DNA from: Betaproteobacteria bacterium
GTDB lineage: Bacteria > Pseudomonadota > Gammaproteobacteria > Burkholderiales > UBA6910
Assembly: GCA_016183615.1 (NCBI GenBank)
Contig: JACPEG010000003.1
Coordinates: 62,001-126,000, forward strand
DNA: 64,000 bases
Reading direction: 5' to 3'
This document shows, piece by piece, positions 42,229 to 50,366 of the stretch (within the stretch, counting starts at the first letter, position 1; each line of letters begins with the position of its first letter). Both the position numbers and the translations under genes were made by a program. The notes beneath the pieces were generated by a model, which was not told the DNA's origin, made no database searches, and saw nothing but the letters and a program-made list of their open reading frames with translations.

Positions 42229-42277
42229 CGGAAGCCAACGGCGGCTTCCGGAGGATTCAGGGCCCGCAAGGCAGCGG
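42229..42277 (+). promoter_or_regulatory. ANTAR two-hairpin antiterminator leader (copy 2)
   Basis: P1 is CGGAAGCC-AACGGC-GGCTTCCG (8-bp stem, 42229-42250). P2 is CCGC-AAGGCA-GCGG (42264-42277). Both loops are six bases with A1 and G4. An intrinsic terminator follows at 42293. The arrangement matches the leader at 37402 although the stems differ in sequence. Confidence 0.85.
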
Positions 42278-42292
42278 CTAGCGTAGACAACC

Positions 42293-42340
42293 GCGTCCTT
42301 GGGTCAGGTCTCTCGGCTTGGCCTTGGACGCTGTTTTTTT
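42293..42340 (+). terminator. leader terminator ahead of nrtA
   Basis: GCGTCC (42293-42298) pairs with GGACGC (42326-42331). An inner imperfect stem (GGTCAG/CTTGGCC) extends it, and TGTTTTTTT follows. It would block nrtA transcription unless antiterminated. Confidence 0.75.
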
Positions 42341-42415
42341 GGCGGTGCGCTCGGCCCGGGAGATTTGGGCAGGCGCAGACGAATTCATTTTATTGAACAG
42401 AGGAGTAAGCGTTTC

Positions 42416-43822
42416 ATGAAACGATTTTCACTAAAGAGGAATTTTCCCGGCCGCGCGGCAAGCTTCGCCCAGGCCACGGTGGTATCGGTGGCGCTGGCGC
42501 TGCAAATGCTGAGCGCGCCGGCCATGGCCGCAAAGCAGGTGGAGAAGCCGGACCTCAAGTTCGGCTTCATCAAGCTCACCGACATGGTGCCGCTGGCCAT
42601 TGCCAAGGAGAAAGGCTTCTTCGAAGACGAGGGCCTGTTCGTCACCCTGGAGGCGCAGGCCAACTGGAAAGTGCTGCTCGACCGCGTGATCGGCGGGGAG
42701 TTGGACGGCGCCCATATGCTGTCCGGCCAGCCGCTCGGCGCAACCATCGGCTTCGGCACCAAGGCCGACGTCATCACCGCCTTCACCATGGATCTGAACG
42801 GCAACGCCTGCACCGTTTCCAACGCCGTCTGGTCGGAGATGAAAAAGAACCTGCCGATGAAGGATGGCAAGCCCGTGCACCCGAACAAGGCGGACGCCCT
42901 CAAGCCGGTGATCAAGGCCTTCCGCGACAAGGGGACGCCCTTCAAGATGGGCATGGTGTTCCCGGTCTCCACCCACAATTACGAGCTGCGCTACTGGCTC
43001 GCCGCCGGCGGCGTTCACCCGGGCTACTACGCGCCGGACAAGGGCGACATCACCGGCCAGATCAACGCCGATGTGCTGATCTCGGTCACGCCGCCGCCGC
43101 AGATGCCCGCCACCCTGGACTCCGGAACCATCCACGGCTATTGCGTGGGCGAGCCCTGGAACCAGCAGGCGGTGTTCAAGGGCATCGGCGTGCCGGTGGT
43201 GACCGATTACGACATCCGCAACAACGTCTCGGAGAAGGTGTTCGGCGTCACCAAGGCCTGGGCGGAGAAGTATCCGAAGACCCATATCGCCGTGGTCAAG
43301 GCGCTGATTCGCGCGGGCAAGTGGCTGGACGCGGAAAACAACAAGAACCGTGCCGAAGCGGCGAAGATCATCTCGAAATCGAACTATGTCGGCGCCGACT
43401 TCGACGTCATCGACAACAGCATGACCGGCAAATTCGAGTTCGAGAAAGGCGACGTGCGTCCGGCGCCCGACTTCAATGTCTTCTTCCGCTACAACGCCAC
43501 CTATCCGTATTACTCGGATGCGGTCTGGTACCTCACGCAGATGCGCCGCTGGGGTCAGATTCCGGAGGCGAAGCCCGACAGCTGGTACATGGACATCGCG
43601 AAGAAGGTGTATCGCGCGGACATCTATCAGCAGGCGGCAAACGAGCTGATCGCCGAGGGCAAGATGACCGCGGCCGATTTCCCCGACTTCGCCAAGGAAA
43701 CCGGGTTCCGCCCGCTGCAGCACACGAAGTTCATCGACGGCATCGTTTTCGACGGCCGCAAGCCCAATGCCTACATCGACAGCTTCAAGATCGGGCTGAA
43801 GGGCAAGGAGAAGGCGAAGTAG
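42416..43822 (+). CDS. nrtA: nitrate ABC transporter substrate-binding protein
   Basis: 468 aa from ATG 42416 (AGGAG 10 bases upstream). A long signal peptide ends near SAPAMA-AKQ. The NrtA/CmpA-type fold is clear: [20 protein letters not shown], then [25 protein letters not shown]. It binds nitrate or nitrite in the periplasm. Its gene follows the ANTAR leader and starts nrtABCD. A secreted NrtA relative can resemble NasS, but the signal peptide argues against a cytoplasmic sensor role. Confidence 0.93.
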   Translation: MKRFSLKRNFPGRAASFAQATVVSVALALQMLSAPAMAAKQVEKPDLKFGFIKLTDMVPLAIAKEKGFFEDEGLFVTLEAQANWKVLLDRVIGGELDGAHMLSGQPLGATIGFGTKADVITAFTMDLNGNACTVSNAVWSEMKKNLPMKDGKPVHPNKADALKPVIKAFRDKGTPFKMGMVFPVSTHNYELRYWLAAGGVHPGYYAPDKGDITGQINADVLISVTPPPQMPATLDSGTIHGYCVGEPWNQQAVFKGIGVPVVTDYDIRNNVSEKVFGVTKAWAEKYPKTHIAVVKALIRAGKWLDAENNKNRAEAAKIISKSNYVGADFDVIDNSMTGKFEFEKGDVRPAPDFNVFFRYNATYPYYSDAVWYLTQMRRWGQIPEAKPDSWYMDIAKKVYRADIYQQAANELIAEGKMTAADFPDFAKETGFRPLQHTKFIDGIVFDGRKPNAYIDSFKIGLKGKEKAK

Positions 43823-43930
43823 GAGCGCTCCGAGAGGGCGGCGGGCGCCTCGCGCCTGCCGCCGCTCCAGCAAAGAAGCTGGCCCGCTCGGGGCATTGCA
43901 TCGATCGTTTTGACTGATAGGTGAATTGCC

Positions 43931-44947
43931 ATGCTCAACCAAACGGCGAATATTCTGGGCAAGACCGGATTAACCTGGTTCGTGCCATTTGTCCGGCTGA
44001 TGGCGGGAGAAGATCCGCGCCAGCAGATTCGGGAAATCCTGCTTCAAATCGGGGTGCCGGTGCTGGCCTTCGCGCTGTTCCTTGCCGTGTGGAACGGGCT
44101 CGCTTCCGGCGTGCAAACCAGCCTGGGCGCCATCCCCGGGCCGGCACAGGTTCTCGAGGAGGCCAAGGGACTCGCCGCCGAGCACTTCAGCGAACGCGAA
44201 CAGGCGGCCGCATTCCACCAGCGGCAGCAGGAGCGCAACGCCAAGCTGCTGGCCGAAGACCCCAGGGCCGAAGTCACCATCCGGCCCTGGACCGGCAAGC
44301 CCACCTATTTCGACCAGATCATGACCAGCCTCAATACCGTGTTTACGGGATTCGCCCTGGCCACGCTGGTCGCGGTGCCGCTCGGAATCCTGTGCGGCCT
44401 GAGCCGGACCATCCAGATCGCGCTCAATCCCCTGATCCAGATTTTCCGGCCGGTCTCGCCGCTCGCCTGGCTGCCGATCGTGACCCTGGTGGTGAGCGCG
44501 GTCTACATTTCGGCGAATCCGATGTTCCAGAAGTCATTCATCATTTCGGCGATCACGGTAACCCTGTGCTCCCTGTGGCCGACGCTGATCAACACGGCGG
44601 TGGGCGTGTCGTCCATCGACAAGGATCTGATCAACGTCTCCAGGGTATTGCGGCTCAACGTGTTCACCAAGGTGACCAAGATCGTCATCCCCTCCTCGCT
44701 GAAGCTGATCTTCACGGGGCTGCGCCTGTCGCTGGGCGTGGGCTGGATGGTGCTGATTGCCGCCGAGATGCTGGCCCAGAATCCGGGGCTCGGGAAGTTC
44801 GTCTGGGATGAGTTCCAGAACGGCAGCTCCAACTCTCTCGGACGGATCATGGTAGCGGTGTTCACCATCGGCTTCGTCGGATTCCTGCTCGACCGGATTA
44901 TGCTGACTCTGCAGCAGCTGGTGAGTTTCGGCGAAAACGCCCATTAA
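43931..44947 (+). CDS. nrtB: nitrate ABC transporter permease
   Basis: 338 aa. One N-terminal helix (~40-62), a periplasmic insert of ~80 residues, then the BPD_transp_1 domain with five helices and the EAA-like loop (DLINVSRVLRLNVFTKVTKI). The C-terminal AAEMLAQNPGLGKFVW is typical of NrtB/TauC-type permeases. It homodimerises in the membrane with the fused ATPase. It lies 108 bp after nrtA and 15 bp before nrtCD. Confidence 0.94.
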   Translation: MLNQTANILGKTGLTWFVPFVRLMAGEDPRQQIREILLQIGVPVLAFALFLAVWNGLASGVQTSLGAIPGPAQVLEEAKGLAAEHFSEREQAAAFHQRQQERNAKLLAEDPRAEVTIRPWTGKPTYFDQIMTSLNTVFTGFALATLVAVPLGILCGLSRTIQIALNPLIQIFRPVSPLAWLPIVTLVVSAVYISANPMFQKSFIISAITVTLCSLWPTLINTAVGVSSIDKDLINVSRVLRLNVFTKVTKIVIPSSLKLIFTGLRLSLGVGWMVLIAAEMLAQNPGLGKFVWDEFQNGSSNSLGRIMVAVFTIGFVGFLLDRIMLTLQQLVSFGENAH

Positions 44948-44962
44948 GCAGGGGAAGGAACC

Positions 44963-46732
44963 ATGGCCGTGCATCAGTTGAAGATTGCAGAGAAGCCCGC
45001 TCTCCTGTTTGCCGAGCGTGCCGCGAGCCCGGGATTTGGGCAGCCGGCAGTCGCCGCCGGTAACACCTGTCTCGAGGTCAGGAACCTGAGCAAGGCCTAC
45101 GGGACGGGCGCCGCCAGAACCCACGTCCTGCAGGACATCAACCTGCAGATCCGGGAGGGAGAGTTCGTTGCCATCGTCGGCTTCTCGGGCAGCGGCAAGA
45201 CGACGCTGATTTCGCTGATGGCCGGACTGATTGCTCCCGATGAAGGCGCGGTGCTGGTCAACGGCAAGCCGGTTGCCGGGCCGGGGCCGGACCGCGGCGT
45301 GGTGTTCCAGAGCTACTCCCTCATGCCCTGGATGACGGTGCGCCAGAACGTCGCCCTCGCCGTGGACCAGGTATTCAAGGCGCTGCCCAGGAAAGAACGA
45401 AGGGCGCAGGTGGAGAAGTACGTCGAGATGGTCAATCTCACCCCGGCCATGGACAAGCGTCCCGCGGAACTCTCCGGCGGCATGCGCCAGCGGGTGGCCG
45501 TGGCGCGGGCGCTTTCCGCCAATCCCGACATCCTGCTGCTCGACGAGCCCCTGAGCGCCCTCGATGCCCTCACCCGCGCCAACCTTCAGGATGAAATCCT
45601 CCGGATCTGGAGCCGGGAAAAGAAGACGGTGGTGCTCATCACCAACGACGTGGACGAGGGCATCATGATGGCGGATCGCATCATCCCGCTCAGACCCGGA
45701 CCCGGCGCGACCTTCGGCCCCGAGTTTCCGGCCACCCTGGCGCGGCCGCGGGATCGCAAGGAGATGAACCACGACCGGGAATTCAAGCGCATCCGCAAGG
45801 AGGTCACCCAATACCTGATGCAGGTCGGCTCCGAGCGGACCGGCGGCGCCCAGGACAAGGTGATCGTCCTGCCGACGGTGGTGCCCAATACCAGTCAAGA
45901 GCATCAGGCCGCCAGGAAGCCCGCGGGCGCGAAGCAAAAAACGCCGGCGCACCCGGAGCGCTACGTGGAGTTCTCCCAGATATCGAAAATCTATCCCACC
46001 CGCAAGGGGCCGGTGAAGGTGGTCGAAGAGTTCGACCTCAAGATCCGCAAGGGGGAATTCGTCTCGATCATCGGCCACTCCGGCTGCGGCAAGTCGACCG
46101 TGCTATCGATGGTCGCGGGCCTCAACGACGTCAGCGAGGGCGCCATCATTCTCGACGGCCGCGAAGTCGCCACGGCGGGACCCGACCGCGGCATCGTGTT
46201 CCAAGCCCCGAGCCTGGTGCCCTGGCTCACCGCCTACGAGAACGTGGCGCTGGGGGTCGAGCAGGTTTTCCCCCACGCCAGCAGGCAGGAGCGCCGCGAC
46301 ATCGTCAAACACTACCTGAGCCGGGTCGGTCTCTCGGACTCGGCCCACAAAAACGCCTTCGATCTCTCCAACGGCATGAAGCAGCGGGTGGGCATCGCGC
46401 GAGCCTTCGCACTCTCCCCGAAACTCCTGCTGCTGGACGAGCCGTTCGGCATGCTCGATTCGCTCACCCGGTGGGAGCTCCAGGAAGTGCTGATGGAAGT
46501 GTGGTCACGAATCAAGCTGACCGCCATCATGGTTACCCACGACGTGGACGAAGCGATCCTGCTTGCCGACCGGGTGGTCATGATGACCAACGGGCCGCGC
46601 GCCAGGGTCGGCAAAATCCTGGAAATCGATCTGCCGCGCCCGCGGACCCGGAAGATGCTGCTCGAGCATCCCGACTACTACGCCTTGCGGGAGGAGTTGC
46701 TCAGCTTCCTGGCCGACTGCGAACACGGATAG
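44963..46732 (+). CDS. nrtCD: fused tandem ABC ATPase of nitrate transporter (NrtC-NrtD-like)
   Basis: 589 aa with two ATP-binding cassettes (~36-270 and ~330-585). NBD1 has Walker [10 protein letters not shown], signature LSGGMRQRV and Walker [13 protein letters not shown], but the switch region reads ITNDVDEG, Asn in place of the H-loop His. NBD2 has [21 protein letters not shown] and a proper H-loop THDVDEA, but signature LSNGMKQRV. The two sites are therefore asymmetric. Cyanobacterial NrtC and NrtD are separate; here they are one chain. They energise nitrate uptake with NrtA/NrtB. Confidence 0.93.
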   Translation: MAVHQLKIAEKPALLFAERAASPGFGQPAVAAGNTCLEVRNLSKAYGTGAARTHVLQDINLQIREGEFVAIVGFSGSGKTTLISLMAGLIAPDEGAVLVNGKPVAGPGPDRGVVFQSYSLMPWMTVRQNVALAVDQVFKALPRKERRAQVEKYVEMVNLTPAMDKRPAELSGGMRQRVAVARALSANPDILLLDEPLSALDALTRANLQDEILRIWSREKKTVVLITNDVDEGIMMADRIIPLRPGPGATFGPEFPATLARPRDRKEMNHDREFKRIRKEVTQYLMQVGSERTGGAQDKVIVLPTVVPNTSQEHQAARKPAGAKQKTPAHPERYVEFSQISKIYPTRKGPVKVVEEFDLKIRKGEFVSIIGHSGCGKSTVLSMVAGLNDVSEGAIILDGREVATAGPDRGIVFQAPSLVPWLTAYENVALGVEQVFPHASRQERRDIVKHYLSRVGLSDSAHKNAFDLSNGMKQRVGIARAFALSPKLLLLDEPFGMLDSLTRWELQEVLMEVWSRIKLTAIMVTHDVDEAILLADRVVMMTNGPRARVGKILEIDLPRPRTRKMLLEHPDYYALREELLSFLADCEHG

Positions 46733-46924
46733 GGCGGGGGGTTAACCCCGGAAACAGACGGAGCAGGATCAGGATCGAAATTCGAGGCTGGAGTCGAAAA
46801 CGCGGGGGCGAGTCTATTTCATCGCCCGTCGGATGAGAGGTCCGACTCGCTCCGGATCGGCACGGTGCGCTGTGGCTCGCTGATGGTGCGCGTGCTCCGC
46901 ACCGGTGCGGGATGTGGTCCGTGC

Positions 46925-46939
46925 GCACCAGCGTGATGC
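46925..46939. promoter_or_regulatory. NtrC-like enhancer site
   Basis: GCACCAGCGTGATGC matches GCACCA-N3-TGGTGC with one mismatch. It lies ~115 bp upstream of the predicted sigma-54 start of the transporter gene. Confidence 0.5.
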
Positions 46940-47026
46940 AAAGGACGGTGAATTCCAGGCCCTCGTACCCGTCATTGGTTGCGCCATAAGCTGGAAACCC
47001 GTGTCCTGACGGCAAGTTAGGACGCG

Positions 47027-47042
47027 TGGCATGTTTGTTGCT
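47027..47042 (+). promoter_or_regulatory. sigma-54 promoter of the narK-type gene
   Basis: TGGCATGTTTGTTGCT has GG (47028-47029) and GC (47040-47041) with 10-base spacing. It lies 42 bp before the ATG at 47084. Confidence 0.85.
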
Positions 47043-47083
47043 AAAGCTCGTCCGCAGACGATTCTTATTTGGAGGAGGCTGCG

Positions 47084-48295
47084 ATGAAGACGAGTTTCTG
47101 GAAAGCGGGGCACCCACCGACCCTGTTTTCGGCATTCCTGTACTTTGACCTGAGCTTCATGGTGTGGGTGATCCTGGGGCCGCTCGCGGTCCAGATCGCG
47201 GCGGACCTTCATCTCACGCCTGCCCAGAAGGGCCTCATGGTGGCCACCCCGGTGCTTGCCGGGGCGCTGCTGCGCCCCATCATGGGCGTGCTGGTGGATC
47301 ACCTGAAGCCCAGGATGGCGGGGCTCATCGGGCAGGTCATCGTTCTCGCGGCCCTCGCCCTCGCCTGGTACGGCGGGGTCGAGACCTATCGCCAGGTGCT
47401 CGCCCTTGGCGCCGCGCTGGGTGTCGCCGGCGCTTCCTTCGCCGTCGCCCTGCCGCTGGCCTCGCGCTGGTATCCGCCGGAGCACCAGGGCGCCGCCATG
47501 GGCATCGCCGGCGCCGGCAACTCGGGCACGGTGCTCGCGGCCCTGTTTGCCCCGACCCTCGCCGCCTGGTACGGCTGGAACAACGTGTTCGGGCTCGCCG
47601 TTATTCCTCTCGCCGTGGCCTTCGTCATCTATACGGTGTATGCCAAGGACAGCCCCGAGTGCCCGCCGGCCAAGTCGCTGCATCACTATCTCGCGGTGCT
47701 GAAGGACCGGGACGCCTGGTGGTTCATGTTCTTCTACAGCGTCACCTTCGGCGGCTTCGTGGGGCTGGCCCAGTCGCTCACCATCTACTTCAACGACCAG
47801 TACGGGCTCGATGCGGTGACCGCCGGCTACTTCACCGCCGCCTGCGTATTTGCCGGGTCGCTGGTGCGCCCCTTGGGGGGCATGGTGGCCGACCGCACCG
47901 GCGGCATCCGCACCCTGCTTTTCATGTACACCGCGGCGGCCCTGCTCATTTTCATCGTCAGTTTCGGGCTCAAGGACAAATTCATGGCCCTATCCATCCT
48001 GGTGGGGGGCATGCTGGCCCTGGGCATGGGCAACGGCGCCGTGTTTCAGCTGGTGCCCCAGCGCTTCCGCAAGGAAATCGGGGTCATGACCGGGTTGGTG
48101 GGCATGGCAGGCGGGATCGGCGGGTTCTACCTCGCCTCGAGCCTCGGCTATTCCAAGCAACTCACGGGCAGCTACCAGCTCGGCCTGCTGATCTTCGCCT
48201 CGCTCGCGGTGCTGGCCCTGGTTGGATTGTCCGGCGTGAAGAGCCGCTGGCGCACCACGTGGGGCTCGGCTGCCGTCACCGCCGCCCGGGTGTGA
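47084..48295 (+). CDS. narK: MFS nitrate/nitrite transporter (NarK/NasA type)
   Basis: 403 aa from ATG 47084 (GGAGGAGG upstream). Twelve helices; nitrate signature regions are GIAGAGNSGTVLAALFAPTL and GMGNGAVFQLVPQRFRKEIG (the glycine-rich helices of NarK-type porters). Charged residues LVDHLKPRMAG follow helix 2. It has its own sigma-54 promoter and lies between the nrt ABC genes and the kinase/NirB group. The cell thus has two nitrate uptake systems in one island. P. aeruginosa has a similar transporter-kinase-reductase order. Confidence 0.93.
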   Translation: MKTSFWKAGHPPTLFSAFLYFDLSFMVWVILGPLAVQIAADLHLTPAQKGLMVATPVLAGALLRPIMGVLVDHLKPRMAGLIGQVIVLAALALAWYGGVETYRQVLALGAALGVAGASFAVALPLASRWYPPEHQGAAMGIAGAGNSGTVLAALFAPTLAAWYGWNNVFGLAVIPLAVAFVIYTVYAKDSPECPPAKSLHHYLAVLKDRDAWWFMFFYSVTFGGFVGLAQSLTIYFNDQYGLDAVTAGYFTAACVFAGSLVRPLGGMVADRTGGIRTLLFMYTAAALLIFIVSFGLKDKFMALSILVGGMLALGMGNGAVFQLVPQRFRKEIGVMTGLVGMAGGIGGFYLASSLGYSKQLTGSYQLGLLIFASLAVLALVGLSGVKSRWRTTWGSAAVTAARV

Positions 48296-48435
48296 CCGCG
48301 GGGGCCTGCGCGAACGGCAGTCGATGAACGGGAAACGGTGAATCGGGCCTCCCGCCGGTTCGCCGTTCACTGTTTACTGTTGGCCACTTAGCGTTTACTG
48401 TTTCCCGCTAACGCCCGATCGGGAGAACATCCATA

Positions 48436-50133
48436 ATGCCCGTGCTCGAGGTCCACGTCGGAAAGGCCAGTGCACCCGGGCCCCGGCCCCGCAACGAGGA
48501 TTATTGCGGGTTCAGCACGCCTAACGGCGAGGAACGCAGCACCAAGGGCATCCTGCTGGCGGTGGCGGACGGCGTCGGCGGCCAGGCGGGCGGGCGCGAA
48601 GCCTCCGAAGCCGCGGTCCGCGGCGTGCTCTCCGACTACTACGCAACTCCCGACACCTGGGAGATTTCCTTCGCGCTGGACAAGGTGGTGGACGCCATCA
48701 ACGGCTGGGTTCACTCCCACAGCGCCGCCCACCGGGAACTCGCCGGGATGGCCACCACCCTTTCGGCGCTGGTGTTGCGCGGGCAGCGCTACCACATCGC
48801 CCATGTCGGCGACACGCGGGTCTATCGGCTGCGGGACGGCACCCTGGAACGGCTCACCACGGATCACGTGTGGGACGCACCGGAAATGCAGCACGTTCTG
48901 AAGCGCGCGGTAGGCCTCGACCGGCATATCGCCGTGGATTACAGCGATGGCGAGGCGAAACCCGGCGACGTGTTTCTGCTGGCCAGCGACGGGGTGTGGA
49001 ATCCCCTCGGCGATGCCTCCATTGCCAACCTGCTGATCGAGCACCGGGAGCCTCAGGCGGCCGCCCAGGCCCTGGTCTCGGGCGCGTTTGCCGCCAACGG
49101 CCAGGACAACGCCACCGCCCTGGTGGTGCGGGTGGACAGCGTGGGCGACGAGCGCCTGACCGACGCGATTTCGCGGGGACAATCCCTGCCGATACCGCCG
49201 CGCCTGAAGCCTGGTCATCGCCTCGATGGCTTCGAAGTCCTGCAACTGCGCCACGAGTCCCGCGCCACCCTGCTCTACAAGGTACGCGATATCCCCACTG
49301 GACAGCTTTGCGCGCTGAAAACTCTGCAGCCCGCGCTTGCCGACGATGCGGCAAGCCGCGAGAGTCTGCTCAACGAGGAATGGCTGGCGAAGCGGCTGGT
49401 GGCCTCCCGCTTCCCGCAAGTGCTTCCGGTGCCCATGGAACGCCGCAGCGCCCTCTATTACGTCATGACCTACCACGAGGGCGAAACCCTGCAGCAGAAG
49501 CTGGACCGGGGCCATCACTTTCCGAGCGCCGACGTGGCCTGGGTCGGCATCAACCTGCTCAAGGGCCTGGGTGCCCTGCACCGGCTGCACGTGGTGCACC
49601 GGGACATCAAGCCCGCCAATCTTCACCTCGGCGAGGATGGGCAGCTGCGGATCCTGGACCTGGGCGTGGCGAGCAACGTGGAGGACGGCAAGTCGGTGGA
49701 TTCGCGGGCCGCCGGAACGCCCAGCTTCATGGCGCCGGAAATGCTATCCGGCGAGCCCGCATCGGTGGCGAGCGATCTGTATGCCGCAGGCGTGACGCTC
49801 TATCACCTGCTCACCCGCCGCTATCCCTATGGTGAGGTCGAGCCGTTCCAGCACCCGCGTTTCGGCGATCCCACGCCACCCACCCGCTATCGGCCCGACA
49901 TCCCCCAGTGGCTGGAAAACATCCTCCTGAAGGCCGTGGCCCGGGACAAGGAAGGCCGGTTTGAGACCGCGGAGGAAATGCTGCTGGCCCTGGAGCACGG
50001 GGAAGCGCGGCCCCTCAACCGGCCCCGCCCCACGCCGCTTGCGAGCCGCAACCCGGTGCTGCTCTGGCAGGGCATCGCGGCGCTGGCCATTCTCCTCAAC
50101 ATCCTGCTCGCTTACCTGCTCATCATCGGCTGA
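48436..50133 (+). CDS. PP2C phosphatase-Ser/Thr kinase fusion with C-terminal TM
   Basis: 565 aa. Residues ~1-235 form a PP2C phosphatase (PRPRNEDYCG, ADGVGGQAGGREAS, HVGDTRVYRL, ASDGVWN, NGQDNATALV). Residues ~245-520 form a protein kinase (HRDIKPANLHLG, DLGVAS in place of DFG, GTPSFMAPEM, ASDLYAAGVTLY). The glycine-rich loop is not evident. One C-terminal transmembrane helix (~540-562). Similar fusions sit beside nitrate assimilation genes in Pseudomonas. It may control transporter or NirB activity by phosphorylation; substrates are unknown. Confidence 0.9.
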   Translation: MPVLEVHVGKASAPGPRPRNEDYCGFSTPNGEERSTKGILLAVADGVGGQAGGREASEAAVRGVLSDYYATPDTWEISFALDKVVDAINGWVHSHSAAHRELAGMATTLSALVLRGQRYHIAHVGDTRVYRLRDGTLERLTTDHVWDAPEMQHVLKRAVGLDRHIAVDYSDGEAKPGDVFLLASDGVWNPLGDASIANLLIEHREPQAAAQALVSGAFAANGQDNATALVVRVDSVGDERLTDAISRGQSLPIPPRLKPGHRLDGFEVLQLRHESRATLLYKVRDIPTGQLCALKTLQPALADDAASRESLLNEEWLAKRLVASRFPQVLPVPMERRSALYYVMTYHEGETLQQKLDRGHHFPSADVAWVGINLLKGLGALHRLHVVHRDIKPANLHLGEDGQLRILDLGVASNVEDGKSVDSRAAGTPSFMAPEMLSGEPASVASDLYAAGVTLYHLLTRRYPYGEVEPFQHPRFGDPTPPTRYRPDIPQWLENILLKAVARDKEGRFETAEEMLLALEHGEARPLNRPRPTPLASRNPVLLWQGIAALAILLNILLAYLLIIG

Positions 50134-50165
50134 GCACGCCGCCCGGCGTTTCGGGGTCCGCCATG

Positions 50166-50180
50166 GCACCACAATGGAGC
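50166..50180. promoter_or_regulatory. NtrC-like enhancer site upstream of nirB
   Basis: GCACCACAATGGAGC fits GCACCA-N3-TGGTGC with one mismatch. It lies ~135 bp before the predicted sigma-54 start. Confidence 0.55.
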
Positions 50181-50287
50181 AAGCGCGCCCTTCCCTGCAC
50201 ATGAATCGGGCAGATTCACCGTGCTGAAGCATCGATCCACACCCATTTCCCGAGGTATTTCCCCATGCCAGCCAACGACATGGAACG

Positions 50288-50303
50288 TGGCATGGCTATT
50301 GCT
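50288..50303 (+). promoter_or_regulatory. sigma-54 promoter of nirB-nirD-nasA
   Basis: TGGCATGGCTATTGCT has GG (50289-50290) and GC (50301-50302) spaced by 10. The start lies ~54 bases before nirB; the short leader has no ANTAR hairpins or terminator. Confidence 0.85.
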
Positions 50304-50366
50304 TCTCATTTGGCCAGAAAGTCCCAACCTTCCAGTACTACCGGACCTGGCAGTGAGGAGTGAGCA

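Larger units (their letters stand above)
46733..47083. other. gene-free stretch before narK: NtrC-like site and sigma-54 promoter
   Basis: 351 bp. GGGGTTAACCCC just past the nrtCD stop is palindromic without a T-run. An NtrC-like site at 46925 and a sigma-54 promoter at 47027 fill the rest. No coding frame is convincing and no ANTAR hairpin pair is seen. Confidence 0.6.

Noticed and set aside
46745-46756. GGGGTTAACCCC after nrtCD as a terminator
   Set aside because: The palindrome is short, has no loop of suitable size and no following T-run.
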